From: Vanilla planifolia
Taxonomy: Eukaryota > Streptophyta > Magnoliopsida > Asparagales > Orchidaceae
Length of the DNA stretch: 64,000 nt
Reading direction: 5' to 3'
Assembly (NCBI GenBank): GCA_023846275.1
Contig: CM043875.1
Coordinates: 6,770,626-6,834,625, forward strand
Shown: in pieces, positions 63,343 through 64,000 of the stretch
Layout of the letters: the number at the start of each line of letters is the position of its first letter
Position numbering within the stretch: the first letter of the stretch is position 1
Notes under the pieces: generated by a model
Databases searched by the model: none
Told to the model about the DNA's origin: nothing
Seen by the model: the letters and a program-made list of their open reading frames with translations, nothing else
Program-made: the position numbers and the translations under genes

Positions 63343-64000
63343 GTCTCTCTTCAACAATTATGTTCCTTCAAGTCTTGTTTAACTTTGACTACTTAATTTT
63401 AATGGTTTCTCTTTGTTTAAACTCTCCTAATGATGATTCATGTAGTTGTTCACTATTTTTTTGTTTTCATTGATTGTTTATATATGATTAACATGATGAT
63501 ATTATAAATTTCTTAACATTGCTTAAACTTATTTTAAATTCTTATTATTGTACGATTAGGATCTTCTTATTGTATGCATATGATATTTCCCATTCATTGT
63601 ATATTATATAGATGATTTTTCTTATGCATTGTTACTTTCAATTTGATTATACATAGACGATACTAAGCTTTGTATTGTTTTCTTATTTAAATTTTTTAAT
63701 ATTTATGCTTATTTACACTAGTCATGTTGATACAATCAATTAATTATATATACGATGCATTTTTGTTTAGTCATTTGATCATATTATATGTTAATACTTA
63801 TCATATAATTTTATTAATATATTTGTTAATTTTTTATTCTTAATTGATCATACTTGTATGTTCTTTTTATTCTTAATATATAATATTACATTACCAATAT
63901 TGACCATTTGTTCTTATACATTAATAACCTTGTACAATAGCCAGATTATCTTAGATTAGACTCATCCAACTTTTGTCCCTGTTCTTATTTCTCTTAAGTT
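63343..64000. other. AT-rich flank of the gypsy composite
   Basis: No gene recognised. It begins with GTCTC, the probable diverged target duplication of the outer element, and continues as AT-rich DNA. Confidence 0.45.

Overview
The window is plant nuclear DNA. It has spliced genes with GT-AG introns and plant-specific protein families, in a very AT-rich background full of decayed LTR retrotransposons, microsatellites and kilobase-scale tandem repeats. Coding exons are much richer in G+C than their surroundings, most clearly exon 1 of the F-box gene. This would fit a monocot with a repeat-rich genome, but I cannot name the species. Nothing looks bacterial, viral-episomal or organellar. I found no tRNA, rRNA or CRISPR array.

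Three protein-coding genes are well supported, all on the minus strand and all split. At 15.87-16.19 kb is a 53-residue single-pass membrane protein whose only CDS intron falls right after codon 2. At 19.44-19.87 kb is a 117-residue PHD-type zinc-finger protein with a 69-base intron carrying a GA/CT microsatellite. At 44.62-48.33 kb is a 498-residue F-box/leucine-rich-repeat protein with a 2.2-kb intron and a 95-codon open frame just upstream of its start. A fourth GC-richer, gene-like stretch on the plus strand (about 17.7-18.7 kb) may be a non-coding or decayed transcription unit. A GC-rich island with a palindromic G-box lies at 21.4-21.95 kb. These genes show no obvious shared pathway; they are ordinary single genes in a repeat-rich region.

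The rest is mostly mobile DNA. From 0 to 15 kb the sequence is AT-rich with frame-broken retroelement fragments and small tandem repeats. From 22 to 31 kb there are decayed gypsy and copia relics: a primer-binding-like site, a gag zinc knuckle and LTR-like blocks. From 31.5 to 37.1 kb is a minus-strand, copia-like element with two diverged LTRs and a tRNA-Met primer-binding site. Its interior is mostly a five-copy tandem array of about 770 bp. From 39.03 to 41.82 kb is a complete solo LTR of 2,789 bp with matching 5-bp target duplications.

From 51.9 to 63.3 kb is a composite of two related plus-strand Ty3/gypsy elements. LTRs of two subfamilies are arranged A-C-D-B. They enclose broken gag, protease, reverse transcriptase, RNase H, integrase and chromodomain-like segments, plus a three-copy tandem repeat of about 530 bp. 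The arrangement is explained by one element inserting into the LTR of a relative, followed by one large deletion. All alignments here were made by eye.
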